DNA of 64,000 bases from Tsukamurella asaccharolytica (lineage in GTDB: Bacteria; Actinomycetota; Actinomycetes; Mycobacteriales; Mycobacteriaceae). Below are positions 47,453 through 56,287 of this stretch, piece after piece. The position numbers and the translations under genes are program-made. Numbering within the stretch: the stretch's first letter is position 1; every line of letters starts with the position of its first letter. Location: positions 124,001-188,000 of the forward strand of contig NZ_VIGW01000006.1 of the NCBI RefSeq assembly GCF_007858435.1, given 5' to 3'. A model generated the notes under the pieces. The model was given only the letters and a program-made list of their open reading frames with translations. It ran no database searches and had not been told where the DNA came from.

Positions 47453-47668
47453 TCAGTTCGGCGCCTCCCAGTCGTATCCGGAGCCGGTGTCCACCTCGAC
47501 GCACTCGAGGGTGTCGCCGTTCGGCGTGGTGATGCGCTGCCCCTCCTGGGTGGAGCTGCACGAGTCGTACATCGACGGGGTGTCGGCGGCGGCGAGGGCG
47601 GGGGTGACGGTGAAGGCCGAGATCGCGAGGAATCCGGCCGCGGCGAGGTTCTTTCTGTTGAGGTTCAT
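47453..47668 (-). CDS. Small secreted protein, 71 residues
   Basis: Starts MNLNRKNLAAAGFLAISAFT, a signal peptide ending near ALAAA (about residue 27), leaving a mature peptide of about 44 residues with two Cys (DSCSSTQEG and TLECVEVD), likely one disulphide. ATG 47668 is chosen because it begins the signal peptide. No family recognised. It stands alone between tRNA-Gln and the DoxX-repeat gene. Confidence 0.6.
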   Translation of the reverse strand: MNLNRKNLAAAGFLAISAFTVTPALAAADTPSMYDSCSSTQEGQRITTPNGDTLECVEVDTGSGYDWEAPN

Positions 47669-47866
47669 GGTTCGACGGTGCGCCGCGAACCTGGGGATCC
47701 GGTGTCGACGGGGTGGGCATTCCCTGCGGTTCGCCGCCGCCGTCGTCTCCTGCGAATCGACGAGCGATCCGGGCCCAAGACCCACTGTGACGCGCGACAC
47801 ACTATTGAATATGCGCAGGTGACAGCGGCCTTCGGCGTCCCTGACACCTCCTTTCTGGCGTATCCG

Positions 47867-47895
47867 TTGACAGGAATCAGCTCCGGCCATAGCGT
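47867..47895 (+). promoter_or_regulatory. Consensus-like promoter for the DoxX-repeat gene
   Basis: TTGACA (47867-47872), 17-base spacer, TAGCGT (47890-47895). The -35 is a perfect consensus, rare in this window. It would give a transcript with a leader of about 130 bases before the ATG at 48033. Confidence 0.6.
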
Positions 47896-47924
47896 GAAAT
47901 CTGTTCCACACGACATAGATTTCA
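47895..47924. promoter_or_regulatory. Operator-like inverted repeat at the transcription start
   Basis: TGAAATCT and AGATTTCA form a perfect 8-bp inverted repeat with a 14-base spacer, beginning at the last base of the -10 box. Its position over the expected start point suggests a repressor site. Confidence 0.5.
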
Positions 47925-48032
47925 GTAGGGAGCGAGAGGTGATCGACCGCAGCACCTGATGCTGTCGCCCCTCGCCCTGCAGATCGCGGCCGCTCCGACG
48001 GCCCGAGACTCGATGATGATGGGAGCTGGACA

Positions 48033-48860
48033 ATGATTCGACGGATCGCACGACCTCTGCTCGGTTCGATCTTCGTCTACACCGGTTACACCGGCCTGAC
48101 GACCGATCCAGGGCGGAAGGCCGACACCGTCGCCCCGCTCGTGGAGAAGGCCACCGACGCTCTTCCGGAGTCGACGGCGCTGCCGACGAGTGCTCAGAGT
48201 TGGGTACGGATCAACGCGGGCGTCCAGCTCGGCGGGGGCCTGCTGCTCGCCATCGGGCGGGCACCGCGGCTCGCGTCGCTGGCCCTCGCCGGCACCCTCG
48301 TGCCCGCGACGGTGGTCGACCACGCGTTCTGGGAGGAGTCGGATCCCGAGGTCCGTCGCGAGCAGCAGCTGCACTTCGTGAAGAACCTGTCGCTGCTCGG
48401 TGGCCTGCTGATCGCGGGCTTCGACACCGAGGGCAAGCCCGGTGTCACGTGGCGGGCACGGCGAGCGGCGGAGCGCGCCTCCGCGCGGGTCTCCGACACC
48501 GTCTCGGCGATCACGCCCGGCGGTCCCGGCGAGGAGAAGCCCTGGCAGGAGCGGGCCCACGCGGTCCAGGAGTACGGCGCGAGCGCGATCGGCAAGGCCA
48601 AGCCCGCGGTCGCAGGTGCGGTCGAGAAGGCGAAGCCGGCGATCAGCGACGCCGTCGAGAAGGCGAAGCCGGCGATCGCCGACGCGGTGGACAAGGTCAA
48701 GCCGGTGGTCGACGACGCCGTGGACCGTGCGCGTCCGGTGCTGGCTGACGCCGCGGACACCGCCGCAGGCCTCGTCGACGCGGCCGGGGAACGGCTGCAC
48801 ACCCTCCGGGACGAGGCGTCCGCTGCGGTGGCGGAGAGGAAGCGGTCGCGCGTCGCGTAA
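48033..48860 (+). CDS. DoxX-family membrane protein with six 11-residue amphipathic repeats
   Basis: A 275-residue protein in two parts. Residues 1-130 form a DoxX-like four-helix membrane domain (RPLLGSIFVYTGYTGL, VRINAGVQLGGGLLLAIG, ASLALAGTLVPATVVDHAF, KNLSLLGGLLIAGF). Residues 188-253 are six consecutive 11-residue repeats: KAKPAVAGAVE, KAKPAISDAVE, KAKPAIADAVD, KVKPVVDDAVD, RARPVLADAAD, TAAGLVDAAGE. Such 11-mers form amphipathic helices that bind membrane surfaces or act as LEA-like stress protectants. A leader with a strong promoter and an inverted repeat suggests inducible expression. Function is unknown. Confidence 0.75.
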   Translation: MIRRIARPLLGSIFVYTGYTGLTTDPGRKADTVAPLVEKATDALPESTALPTSAQSWVRINAGVQLGGGLLLAIGRAPRLASLALAGTLVPATVVDHAFWEESDPEVRREQQLHFVKNLSLLGGLLIAGFDTEGKPGVTWRARRAAERASARVSDTVSAITPGGPGEEKPWQERAHAVQEYGASAIGKAKPAVAGAVEKAKPAISDAVEKAKPAIADAVDKVKPVVDDAVDRARPVLADAADTAAGLVDAAGERLHTLRDEASAAVAERKRSRVA

Positions 48861-48916
48861 CGTGGGCCGCCCGGCCCGGTTCGCGGCCGCGGTCAGTCGA
48901 CGAGAATCGAGACGCC

Positions 48917-49255
48917 GTGCCCCGCAGGCCAGAATTCACCGGGCGGTACACCGACGCGTTGCACGCGCTGGAGGTGTCGACGCAGCGGAGCGCGCGAGTC
49001 GAGAACGTCGACGGCCAGTACGCCTTGCGGGTCGAATTCGAGCTCGGTCGGTACCTGCTCGCGACGAACACGGACGTGCTGATCGGCCTCGCCGACGAGG
49101 ACGCCGGTGCGCCGTGGCGGGTCCGGTTCTTCGACGGCGCCCTCGAAGACGGGGCCGGTGTGCTCATCGCGGACCGGTCGGCGGCGTGGCTGATCGACGC
49201 CTACGACGCCGCCGTCCGGGACCTGCCGCCCCTGGTCGAGGTCCCGCACTCCTGA
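48917..49255 (+). CDS. Hypothetical protein, 112 residues
   Basis: A soluble 112-residue protein with no family I recognise. It starts PRRPEFTGRYTDALHALEV and has beta-rich stretches (ALRVEFELGRYLLATNTDVLIGLADEDAG, WRVRFFDGALEDGAGVLIAD) and a C-terminal helix (AAWLIDAYDAAVRDL). A GTG start is used without a clear ribosome binding site. It lies 56 bases after the DoxX-repeat gene and 162 bases before the MerR gene. Confidence 0.5.
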   Translation: MPRRPEFTGRYTDALHALEVSTQRSARVENVDGQYALRVEFELGRYLLATNTDVLIGLADEDAGAPWRVRFFDGALEDGAGVLIADRSAAWLIDAYDAAVRDLPPLVEVPHS

Positions 49256-49354
49256 CCGTCCCCGCGGACCGGCTCCGCGGGGACGGCGGGTGGGCCCACC
49301 GCAGGCGGGCGCAGAATCTACAGTGAAGTGATCAGGTTATCCATCCCGAGCGAC

Positions 49355-49381
49355 GCAGCACTGCGGACGCAGCAGTGCTGC
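49355..49381. promoter_or_regulatory. 10-N7-10 inverted repeat upstream of the HspR-like gene
   Basis: GCAGCACTGC and GCAGTGCTGC are perfect complements with a 7-base spacer. The spacing equals that of the HspR-binding HAIR element (7-N7-7), but the arm sequence differs. It ends 36 bases before the start codon, a plausible autoregulatory site. Confidence 0.5.
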
Positions 49382-49417
49382 GGTGCATCGGGAACTCACG
49401 GGCGAAGGAGGAGTGCG

Positions 49418-49717
49418 ATGACGCAGACGCAACGCGTGCGCTCCGATCTCGGCGTGTACAGCATCTCGGTGGCGTCCGAGCTCTCCCAGGTCGGCCTCCA
49501 GACGCTGCGCCTCTACGAGCGGCGGCACCTGATCCGGCCGCAGCGCACCGCGGGCGGCACGCGCCGGTACAGCGAGGACGACATCGCACGGATCCGCCGG
49601 ATCACCGAACTCGTCTCCACCGGCGTCAACCTCCCGGGCGTGGAGCGCATCCTGGCCCTGGAGGACGAGTGCGCGGACCTGCGGGCACAGCTCGACTCCG
49701 CCCGCGCCGACGCGTGA
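49418..49717 (+). CDS. HspR-like MerR family regulator
   Basis: A 99-residue regulator close to HspR. VYSISVASELSQVGLQTLRLYERRHLIRPQRTAGGTRRYSEDDIARIRRI is the MerR winged helix-turn-helix with the HspR-type 'ELS..QTLR.YE' and 'GG.RRYS' signatures, then LVSTGVNLPGVERILALEDECADLRAQL forms the short dimerisation helix. It lacks the C-terminal tail that HspR uses with DnaK. ATG 49418 follows GGAGGAG. It is not next to dnaK, so it is a paralogue with another trigger. It is convergent with the lytic transglycosylase lipoprotein gene. Confidence 0.8.
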   Translation: MTQTQRVRSDLGVYSISVASELSQVGLQTLRLYERRHLIRPQRTAGGTRRYSEDDIARIRRITELVSTGVNLPGVERILALEDECADLRAQLDSARADA

Positions 49718-49732
49718 GGGCTCGCGTGAGGG

Positions 49733-50461
49733 CTACGGCTGCACGTTGATCGAATAGGCGGCGGCGGCGTCGCGCACGTCGAGCAGGTACTTGCGGGACT
49801 GGTTGTAGACCATCACGGCCTTCTCCCAGCCCCTCGCCGTGGTCAGGTCCTTGCCCGAGACGCACAGGTAGCGCGCCGCGGTCATCGCGGCGTCGTCGAT
49901 GTTGTCCGGGTCGGCCTGGCCGTCGCCGTTGGCGTCCACCCCGAACCGCTGCCAGGTCTCGGGGATGAACTGGAACGGGCCCATCGCCGCGTCGAACGTC
50001 GCGTTCGGGCGGTGCGGATCGGTACCGGTGGCCCGAATCTCCATGTTGCCGTTCGTGCCGTCCAGCGGCACTCCGCGGATGGGCGGCGAAACCTTGCCGT
50101 TCGGCGCGATCGTCGCACCGTGATAGGTGCCGTGCTTGCTCTCGATGAACGCGATGCCCGCCAGGGTGGTCCACGTGATGCCGCACTCGGGCGTTCGCTG
50201 TCGCGTCGCCTCCGCGGCATTGCCGTAGGCCTCGAGCGAGATGCGCGGGATGCCGGTGGCCACGCTGATGGGCGTGGCCCAGTCGCGGAGCAGGTCCGCC
50301 GTGCGGCCGGGGCCGTTCACATTGATCAAGGGCACGGGAGCGCCCGCGCCGGGCGGAATGCCCTGCGGGATCTCGGGGCGCGGGGCGATCGCGCCGCAGC
50401 CGGCGAGCACCGTCGACGCGACGCCGACTACCAGCGCAGCGCGCAGGCGGGAACTGACCAT
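49733..50461 (-). CDS. Lytic transglycosylase lipoprotein (LpqU-like)
   Basis: A 242-residue exported enzyme. MVSSRLRAALVVGVASTVLA ends in the lipobox LAGC; the SLT_2-type lytic transglycosylase domain follows (about 65-235): GIAFIESKHGTYHGATI has the catalytic Glu, AMGPFQFIPETWQRFGVDANGDGQADPDNIDDAAMTAARYLC is the conserved core and KAVMVYNQSRKYLLDV closes it. It cleaves peptidoglycan glycan strands at the cell surface. Order with mazG and mfd matches Rv1020-1022. Confidence 0.88.
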   Translation of the reverse strand: MVSSRLRAALVVGVASTVLAGCGAIAPRPEIPQGIPPGAGAPVPLINVNGPGRTADLLRDWATPISVATGIPRISLEAYGNAAEATRQRTPECGITWTTLAGIAFIESKHGTYHGATIAPNGKVSPPIRGVPLDGTNGNMEIRATGTDPHRPNATFDAAMGPFQFIPETWQRFGVDANGDGQADPDNIDDAAMTAARYLCVSGKDLTTARGWEKAVMVYNQSRKYLLDVRDAAAAYSINVQP

Positions 50462-50505
50462 GACCTTGCCGTGAACTCTCTTGCCGTCAACGTGGGGACG
50501 CGATC

Positions 50506-51468
50506 TCAACGTCCGGGCCGTGCCTCGGGGTTCCCGGCGCTGCCGGCCCCCCAGGCCGTGGCCCACGATTCTACCCCGTCGGACGCCATCAGCGCCTCGG
50601 CCTCGCGCACCCGCTCCATGAACGCCAGGACCCGTCGCCGGTAGTCCAGCTCGTACGCCGCGTCCGTCACCGTCGGGTCGACGGTGAGGGTGCGCACGTC
50701 GTCCGGCACCAGTTCGGCCGGGAAGTCGACGGTGCGCAGCCGCTCGAAGACCTTCGCCACCAGCGCCAACGCGGGCTGGCCGAGCGAGATGGAATCGAGC
50801 ACCGAGGCGCGGTCGCCGCGCTCGAGCCGCTTCTGCCGCTCCCAGTTCTCGGCCTGCGTCGCCACGTCGACGTCGGCACCGTCGGCGAGGTGCGGCGTGC
50901 GCCGCCGCACTTTCGCGGACAGGGTGCGCGCCACGTCGTCGATGGCGAAGGGGTGCGGGCCCTCCTCCGCGATCCGTGCGTGGAAGACCACCTGCAGCAG
51001 CAGGTCGCCGAGTTCGCTCCGCAGCTCGGCCGCGGCCGCGGCACCATCGTCGGGATCCTCGAGCGCGGCGACGGCGTCCGCGACCTCGTAGGTCTCCTCC
51101 ACCAGGTAGCGCAGCAGGCTCGCGTGCGTCTGCTCCGACTCCCAGGGGCCCTCGCGTCGCAGCCGGTCGATCAGGGCGACGGTGTCGAGCACGGCGAGCC
51201 CGGCGGGCCGGGGCGCGGCGATCACGTCGGCGCCGGCCGCCCTGAGTGCGGCGGCGGCGGGGTGCGAGTCGTCGGAGGTGAGCAGCACCGCCCCGTCGGG
51301 CAGTTCCGCGCCGAGTGCGGGCCGCCCGTCTGGCAGATGCCACGCGAGCCGCACCGGCAGCTCCTCCGTGTAATAGACGGGGCCGGTGAGCCGCCCGAGG
51401 GCCGCGACGGGCAGCAGCGTCGGCAGCGCGGGGTCGAGCAGGACGACGGTGCCGCGCGCCCCGCTCAC
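50506..51468 (-). CDS. mazG: Nucleoside triphosphate pyrophosphohydrolase MazG
   Basis: A 320-residue actinobacterial MazG. An N-terminal alpha/beta region precedes the catalytic MazG domain: [19 protein letters not shown] and [20 protein letters not shown] hold the metal-binding Glu/Asp residues, followed by [11 protein letters not shown] and [12 protein letters not shown], as in full MazG. It hydrolyses canonical and oxidised NTPs. The C-terminal segment is divergent in the family. GTG 51468 overlaps the mfd stop (GTGA). Confidence 0.92.
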   Translation of the reverse strand: MSGARGTVVLLDPALPTLLPVAALGRLTGPVYYTEELPVRLAWHLPDGRPALGAELPDGAVLLTSDDSHPAAAALRAAGADVIAAPRPAGLAVLDTVALIDRLRREGPWESEQTHASLLRYLVEETYEVADAVAALEDPDDGAAAAAELRSELGDLLLQVVFHARIAEEGPHPFAIDDVARTLSAKVRRRTPHLADGADVDVATQAENWERQKRLERGDRASVLDSISLGQPALALVAKVFERLRTVDFPAELVPDDVRTLTVDPTVTDAAYELDYRRRVLAFMERVREAEALMASDGVESWATAWGAGSAGNPEARPGR

Positions 51469-54400
51469 GGGGCCTCCGCCGCGACGGCGCGGGGCGGCTG
51501 ATCGAGGCGCCAGTAGCCGGCGCCCTTGCCCGCCATCGCGGCCAGGAAATCGGCGACGGCCTGCAGCACCTCGATATCGCGCACCCGCTCGCTGCCGACG
51601 CCGCCCCCGCCCACGCGAGGGACGGGGAAGGTGATGGTGCGGGTGGCGGCGCGGTAGGAGCCGCTGGGGTAGAGCCGCTTGAGGCGCATCTGTTGCGAGT
51701 CCAGCAGCTCCATCGGCGCGATGCGGAGATTGGTGCCGGTCACCGTGATCTCGGTGACGCCCGCGTCCCGCGCGAGCGAGCGCAGCCGGGCGATCGCCGC
51801 GAGGCGGTCCACCTCCACCGGCGGCGGGCCGTACCGGTCGGTGAGCTCGGTGAGCACCTCGGCGACGGCCGTATCGTCGTGCGCGGCGGCCAGTTTGCGG
51901 TAGGCCTCCAGGCGCAGCCGGTCGCTCGTGACGTAGTCGGGCGGGATGTGCGCGTCCACCGGGAGGTCGATGCGCACCTCCTTCTGCTCCTCGGGCACGG
52001 TGATCGGGGTGCCGTCGGCGGCGGCGCGGTAGGCCTCCACCGCCTCGCCGACGAGCCGCACGTAGAGGTCGAAGCCCACTCCCGCCACGTGCCCGGACTG
52101 CTCGGCGCCGAGAACGTTGCCGGCGCCGCGGATCTCGAGGTCCTTCATGGCCACGGCCATGCCGGCACCGAGGTCGTTGTTCTGCGCGATGGTCGCGAGC
52201 CGGTCGTAGGCGGTCTCGGTGAGCGGCTTCTCCGGCGGGTAGAGGAAGTAGGCGTAGCCGCGCTCGCGGGAGCGGCCCACGCGTCCGCGCAGCTGGTGCA
52301 GCTGAGAGAGGCCGAGGTTCTCGGCGCGCTCCACGATGAGGGTGTTGGCGTTGGAGATGTCGAGGCCGGTCTCGACGATGGTGGTGCACACCAACACGTC
52401 GAACTCGCGGTTCCAGAAGCCCTGCACGGTGCTCTCCAGGGCCTCCTCGCCCATCTGGCCGTGCGCGACGACGACCCGCGCTTCGGGGACCAAGTCGCGG
52501 AGGTGCTTGGCGGCCCGGTCGATCGAGCTGACCCGGTTGTGCACGTAGAAGATCTGGCCGTCGCGCAGCAGCTCGCGGCGGATGGCGGCGGCCACCTGCT
52601 TGTCGTCGTAGGCGCCCACGTAGGTGAGCACCGGATGGCGCTCCTCGGGCGGCGTGAGGATGGTGGACATCTCGCGGATGCCGGCCATGCTCATCTCCAG
52701 CGTGCGAGGGATCGGGGTGGCGCTCATGGTGAGCACGTCGACGTTGGTGCGCAAGGCCTTGATGTGCTCCTTGTGCTCGACGCCGAAGCGCTGCTCCTCG
52801 TCGACCACGACGAGGCCGAGGTCCTTCCACCGCACGCCGGTCTGCAGCAGCCGGTGGGTGCCCACCACCACGTCGACGCTGCCGTCGGCCAAGCCCTCGA
52901 GCACCGTCCGCGTCTCGAGCTTGTCGGTGAACCGGGACAGGCCCTTGACCGTGACCGGGAAGCCCTGCATCCGCTCCTCGAAGGTCTTCAGGTGCTGTTG
53001 CGCGAGCAGCGTCGTCGGCACGAGCACAGCGACCTGCTTGCCGTCCTGGACGGCCTTGAAAGCGGCGCGCACCGCGATCTCCGTCTTGCCGTAGCCGACG
53101 TCGCCGATGACGACACGGTCCATCGGGACGGCCTTCTCCATGTCGGCCTTCACGTCGCCGATCACGGTCATCTGGTCGACGGTCTCCGTGAACGGGAAGG
53201 CGTCCTCCATCTCGCGCTGCCACGGGGAGTCGGGGGCGAAGGCGTGGCCGGGCGCGGCGTTGCGGGCCGCGTAGAGCTGTACCAGCTCGCCTGCGATCTC
53301 GCGGACGGCCTTGCGCGCCTTGCGCTTGGTGTTCTGCCAGTCGCTGCCGCCCATCTTCGACAGGGCCGGCATCTCGCCGCCGACGTACCGGGAGAGCTGG
53401 TCCAGCGACTCCATCGGGACGAAGAGCTTGTCGCCCGGCTGTCCCCGCTTGCCCGGCGCGTACTCGATCACCAGGTACTCGCGGCGGGCGCCCGCCACGG
53501 TGCGTTCGATCATCTCGACGAACTTGCCGATGCCGTGCTCGTCGTGCACCACGAGGTCGCCCGCGGTGAGCGCGAGCGGGTCTACCTGGTTTCGGCGCTT
53601 GGCCGGAAGCCGGCGGCCGTCGCCGACGCCGGCGACCCGGTTGCCCGTCAGGTCGGGTTCGGCGAGCAGCACTAGCTTCCCGGCGGGCGCGGTCAGGCCC
53701 GTCTGCAGGCTGCCGCGCAGCACGCCGACGGTGCCCGGTTCCGGGGCGGCGCCCGCGTCCAGCTCGGTGGCGGGGACCTCGGCGTCGCGCAGTCGCTCCA
53801 GGATGCGGGCGCGCGTCCCCTGACCCGCGACCACGATCACGCCGGTGCCGCCGGACGCGGCATGGGCGCGCAGCGTCGCGAACAGCTTCTCCGCCTCGGC
53901 CTCGGAACCCCTGGGCGCGGGGGCGGATTCGACCCGCACGGTGAGGTGGTCCGGCCCCTCCTCCGGTCCGGCCGCCAGCGGCGAGACGGTCCACCACGGC
54001 CGCCCGGCCGCCGAGACGGAGTCGTGCACCTCGTCGAGAGCGCGGTAGGCGCTGGCGCCCAGGTTCATGCCCGACGGGTCCAGGGGAGCGGCCGAGCCGA
54101 GGGCTGCCGCGGTCCACGAGGCCTCGAGGAACTCCTGCCCGGTGCGGCCGAGGTCCGCGGCGCGGGTGCGGATCTTCTCGGGATCGAGCAGCAGGGTGTG
54201 CGCCCCCGCGGGCAGGACGTCGGTGAGTAGTTGCAGCTCGCCCGGGACGAGCGCGGGGATCAGGGCCTCCATGCCCTCCACCGGGATGCCCTGGGAGAGT
54301 TTCTCCAGCATCTCCACCAGGGCGGCGTCCGACTCGTGCTCGGCCTTGAGCGCCGCCGCGCGCTCGCGGACCTCCGCGGTGAGCAGCAGCTCGCGGCAGG

Positions 54401-55115
54401 GGTAGACGTGCACGGTGCCCAGCTCGACCTCGGGCTGCGAGCGCTGATCGGCCACGGAGAAGGCGCGCAGGTCGGTGATCTCGTCGCCCCAGAACTCCAC
54501 GCGCACGGGCAGATCCGTGGTGGTGGGGAAGACGTCGAGGATGCCGCCGCGCACCGCGAACTCGCCGCGCTTGCCCACCATGTCGACCCGCGTGTAGGCG
54601 AGCTCCACCAGGGTCTCGACGAGCCGGTCGAAGTCGTGCTCTACGCCCTCGCGCAGCGTGATCGACGGGGCGTCGCCGAGTCCGGGCGCCATCGGCTGCA
54701 CCAGGGAGCGGACCGTCGCCACCACGGCCCGCAGGGGCTCGCCGTACTGCGCGTCCTCCGGGTGGGCCAGGCGGCGCAGCACCTGCAGGCGTCGCCCGAC
54801 GGTGTCGGCGCCGGGCGAGAGGCGCTCGTGCGGCAGGGTCTCCCAGCTGGGGAACTGGGCCACGGCACCGTCGCCCAGCATCTCCCGCAGCTCGGAGGTC
54901 AGGTCGTCGGCCTCGCGCCCGGTGGCGGTGACGACGAGGACGGGCACGCGGTCGGCGAGGGCCGCGACGAGGAACGGACGCGCCCCGTCGACCGCGGTGA
55001 CGGTGAGGTCGGGCCTGCCCGCGGCCTCCGCGAAGGCGGCGATGTCGGGATCGGCGGCGACCGCCCTGGTCAGTCCGGAAAGGGCGGGGACGGAGGAGGG
55101 GGCGGCGTCAGGCAC
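51465..55115 (-). CDS. mfd: Transcription-repair coupling factor Mfd
   Basis: A 1,216-residue SF2 translocase. UvrB-homology N-terminus (about 1-330), RNA polymerase-interacting CarD-like domain (about 505-570, [20 protein letters not shown]), helicase motifs [19 protein letters not shown] (Walker A), [16 protein letters not shown] (Walker B), [15 protein letters not shown] and the TRG-type region, and a C-terminal UvrA-binding domain. It removes stalled RNA polymerase and recruits UvrA. GTG 55115 is chosen because the frame upstream runs into element B2; nothing there is conserved. Confidence 0.95.
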   Translation of the reverse strand: MPDAAPSSVPALSGLTRAVAADPDIAAFAEAAGRPDLTVTAVDGARPFLVAALADRVPVLVVTATGREADDLTSELREMLGDGAVAQFPSWETLPHERLSPGADTVGRRLQVLRRLAHPEDAQYGEPLRAVVATVRSLVQPMAPGLGDAPSITLREGVEHDFDRLVETLVELAYTRVDMVGKRGEFAVRGGILDVFPTTTDLPVRVEFWGDEITDLRAFSVADQRSQPEVELGTVHVYPCRELLLTAEVRERAAALKAEHESDAALVEMLEKLSQGIPVEGMEALIPALVPGELQLLTDVLPAGAHTLLLDPEKIRTRAADLGRTGQEFLEASWTAAALGSAAPLDPSGMNLGASAYRALDEVHDSVSAAGRPWWTVSPLAAGPEEGPDHLTVRVESAPAPRGSEAEAEKLFATLRAHAASGGTGVIVVAGQGTRARILERLRDAEVPATELDAGAAPEPGTVGVLRGSLQTGLTAPAGKLVLLAEPDLTGNRVAGVGDGRRLPAKRRNQVDPLALTAGDLVVHDEHGIGKFVEMIERTVAGARREYLVIEYAPGKRGQPGDKLFVPMESLDQLSRYVGGEMPALSKMGGSDWQNTKRKARKAVREIAGELVQLYAARNAAPGHAFAPDSPWQREMEDAFPFTETVDQMTVIGDVKADMEKAVPMDRVVIGDVGYGKTEIAVRAAFKAVQDGKQVAVLVPTTLLAQQHLKTFEERMQGFPVTVKGLSRFTDKLETRTVLEGLADGSVDVVVGTHRLLQTGVRWKDLGLVVVDEEQRFGVEHKEHIKALRTNVDVLTMSATPIPRTLEMSMAGIREMSTILTPPEERHPVLTYVGAYDDKQVAAAIRRELLRDGQIFYVHNRVSSIDRAAKHLRDLVPEARVVVAHGQMGEEALESTVQGFWNREFDVLVCTTIVETGLDISNANTLIVERAENLGLSQLHQLRGRVGRSRERGYAYFLYPPEKPLTETAYDRLATIAQNNDLGAGMAVAMKDLEIRGAGNVLGAEQSGHVAGVGFDLYVRLVGEAVEAYRAAADGTPITVPEEQKEVRIDLPVDAHIPPDYVTSDRLRLEAYRKLAAAHDDTAVAEVLTELTDRYGPPPVEVDRLAAIARLRSLARDAGVTEITVTGTNLRIAPMELLDSQQMRLKRLYPSGSYRAATRTITFPVPRVGGGGVGSERVRDIEVLQAVADFLAAMAGKGAGYWRLDQPPRAVAAEAP

Positions 55116-55176
55116 CGATCCAGTGTATTGGCGACGCCCGACACGCGCCGACGGGCCCGAGCGCCGCTCCGCGGCT

Positions 55177-55260
55177 CTCCCTAGAGGGATGTGCATCGCC
55201 CTCGCGTGTCGTGCATTCCCCCTGTCCATGGACGTAGGGAGGTGACCGTCCCGCTAGGGG
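55177..55260 (+). repeat. 84-bp dispersed element family B, copy B2
   Basis: Begins CTCCCTAGAGGGATG and ends CGTCCCGCTAGGGG; same length as and co-linear with B1 read in reverse. Terminal inverted repeats read CCCTAG-N-GGGA-N-G, and the inner GTCCATGGAC palindrome is conserved. It lies between the TetR gene's stop and the mfd start, within its likely promoter region. Confidence 0.85.
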
Positions 55261-55283
55261 CGCCGAATCGCCGGCGGCCCGGA

Positions 55284-55961
55284 TCACTCCACGTCGTCGA
55301 CGGGCCCGTCCAGCCGGCTGGGCTCGATGGCGACGGGGTTCTCCTTGAGGCCGATGAGGCCGTACCAGGAGAGGTTCACGATGTGCGCGGCCACGGCCTC
55401 CTTGGGCGGGTCGCGCACCTCGAGCCACCACTGCGCCGTCATGGCGACCATGCCGACCAACGCCTGCGCGTAGAGCGGCGCGAGGCCCGGGTCGAGATTC
55501 TTGCTCTGGAACTCGCCCTCGAGATGGCTCTCCACCTGCCCGACGAGGTCGTTGAGCAGCGTCGAATAGCCGCCCGAATGCTCGACGGAACTGTTGCGGG
55601 TGAGGATGCGGAAGCCGTCCGCCCGCTCCTCGACGTAGGTGAGCAGCGCGAGCGCGATCTGCTCGATCCGGGTCTTCGACCGGTCCTCGAGCATGGCGCG
55701 GGAGAAGACCTCGAGGACGATCTCCATCTCGCGGTCGACGACCACGGCGTACAGGCCCTCCTTGCCGCCGAAGTGCTCGTAGACCACGGGCTTGGAGACC
55801 CCGGCCTTCGACGCGACCTCCTCGATGGTGGCCGCCTCGTAGCCGCGGTCGGCGAACACCGATCGCGCCGTGTCCACCAGCTGATTGCGCCGCTCGGCGG
55901 CGGGCATCCGCTTCCGCGCCGGCGTTCCTGCCGCACGGCTCGGCTTGGCGGAGGAGGTCAC
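55284..55961 (-). CDS. TetR family transcriptional regulator
   Basis: A 225-residue regulator. The N-terminal HTH is RRNQLVDTARSVFADRGYEAATIEEVASKAGVSKPVVYEHFGGKEGLYAVVVDREME, a textbook TetR motif; the C-terminal ligand domain contains RILTRNSSVEHSGGYSTLLNDLVGQVE and ALVGMVAMTAQWWLEVRDPPKEAVAAHIVNLSWYGLIGL. It corresponds in position and sequence style to Rv1019, next to mfd. A GTG start is used. The 5' end overlaps the small membrane protein gene by four bases. Ligand unknown. Confidence 0.88.
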   Translation of the reverse strand: MTSSAKPSRAAGTPARKRMPAAERRNQLVDTARSVFADRGYEAATIEEVASKAGVSKPVVYEHFGGKEGLYAVVVDREMEIVLEVFSRAMLEDRSKTRIEQIALALLTYVEERADGFRILTRNSSVEHSGGYSTLLNDLVGQVESHLEGEFQSKNLDPGLAPLYAQALVGMVAMTAQWWLEVRDPPKEAVAAHIVNLSWYGLIGLKENPVAIEPSRLDGPVDDVE

Positions 55962-56272
55962 GGCGTGCCCGTCGGGCCGGCCTCGGGCTCGGCACCGTCG
56001 GCCGGCTTGCGCGCGGCCTCGGCCTGCGCGGCCACCTGCGCCTGGTACGCGGCCTCGGCCTTGTCGTGCTGCTTCTTGATGAACCGGCTCGCGAAGATCA
56101 GCCCGACGAAGAACAGCAGCTCGAAGACGATGGCCGCGACGTACAGCACCCGCGCGGTCGTCGTGGTCGCATCGGTGAGCCGCCAGATCAGCACGCCGAG
56201 CACCAGCAGCAGGACTGCGCCCATCGACTTCAACTGCAGGCCGTTGCTGAACGGAAGCGGCTTGTCACTCAT
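55958..56272 (-). CDS. Small two-helix membrane protein with charged C-terminus
   Basis: A 104-residue protein: SMGAVLLLVLGVLIWRLTDA (helix 1), VLYVAAIVFELLFFVGLIFA (helix 2), then a basic/Ala-rich cytoplasmic helix (IKKQHDKAEAAYQAQVAAQAEAARK). No family recognised. It overlaps the TetR gene start, so the pair is co-transcribed, and it may be functionally tied to that regulator. It lies 15 bases after nuoN on the same strand but may have its own promoter. Confidence 0.6.
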   Translation of the reverse strand: MSDKPLPFSNGLQLKSMGAVLLLVLGVLIWRLTDATTTTARVLYVAAIVFELLFFVGLIFASRFIKKQHDKAEAAYQAQVAAQAEAARKPADGAEPEAGPTGTP

Positions 56273-56287
56273 GGGTGACGATTCTAC

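Larger units (their letters stand above)
47669..48032. other. 364-base divergent intergenic region
   Basis: No gene is convincing here. It separates the small secreted protein from the DoxX-repeat gene and holds the promoter and inverted repeat described below, followed by a leader of about 130 bases to the DoxX start. The first 150 bases are unremarkable GC-rich DNA. Confidence 0.5.

Noticed and set aside
50506-54117. 1,200-codon frame extending mazG upstream through mfd
   Set aside because: Only the part after GTG 51468 has MazG features; the rest is an out-of-frame shadow of mfd with Arg-rich composition.
55116-55229. N-terminal extension of Mfd starting inside element B2
   Set aside because: The extra 38 residues come from repeat sequence, with no conservation or ribosome binding site; GTG 55115 fits the family start.
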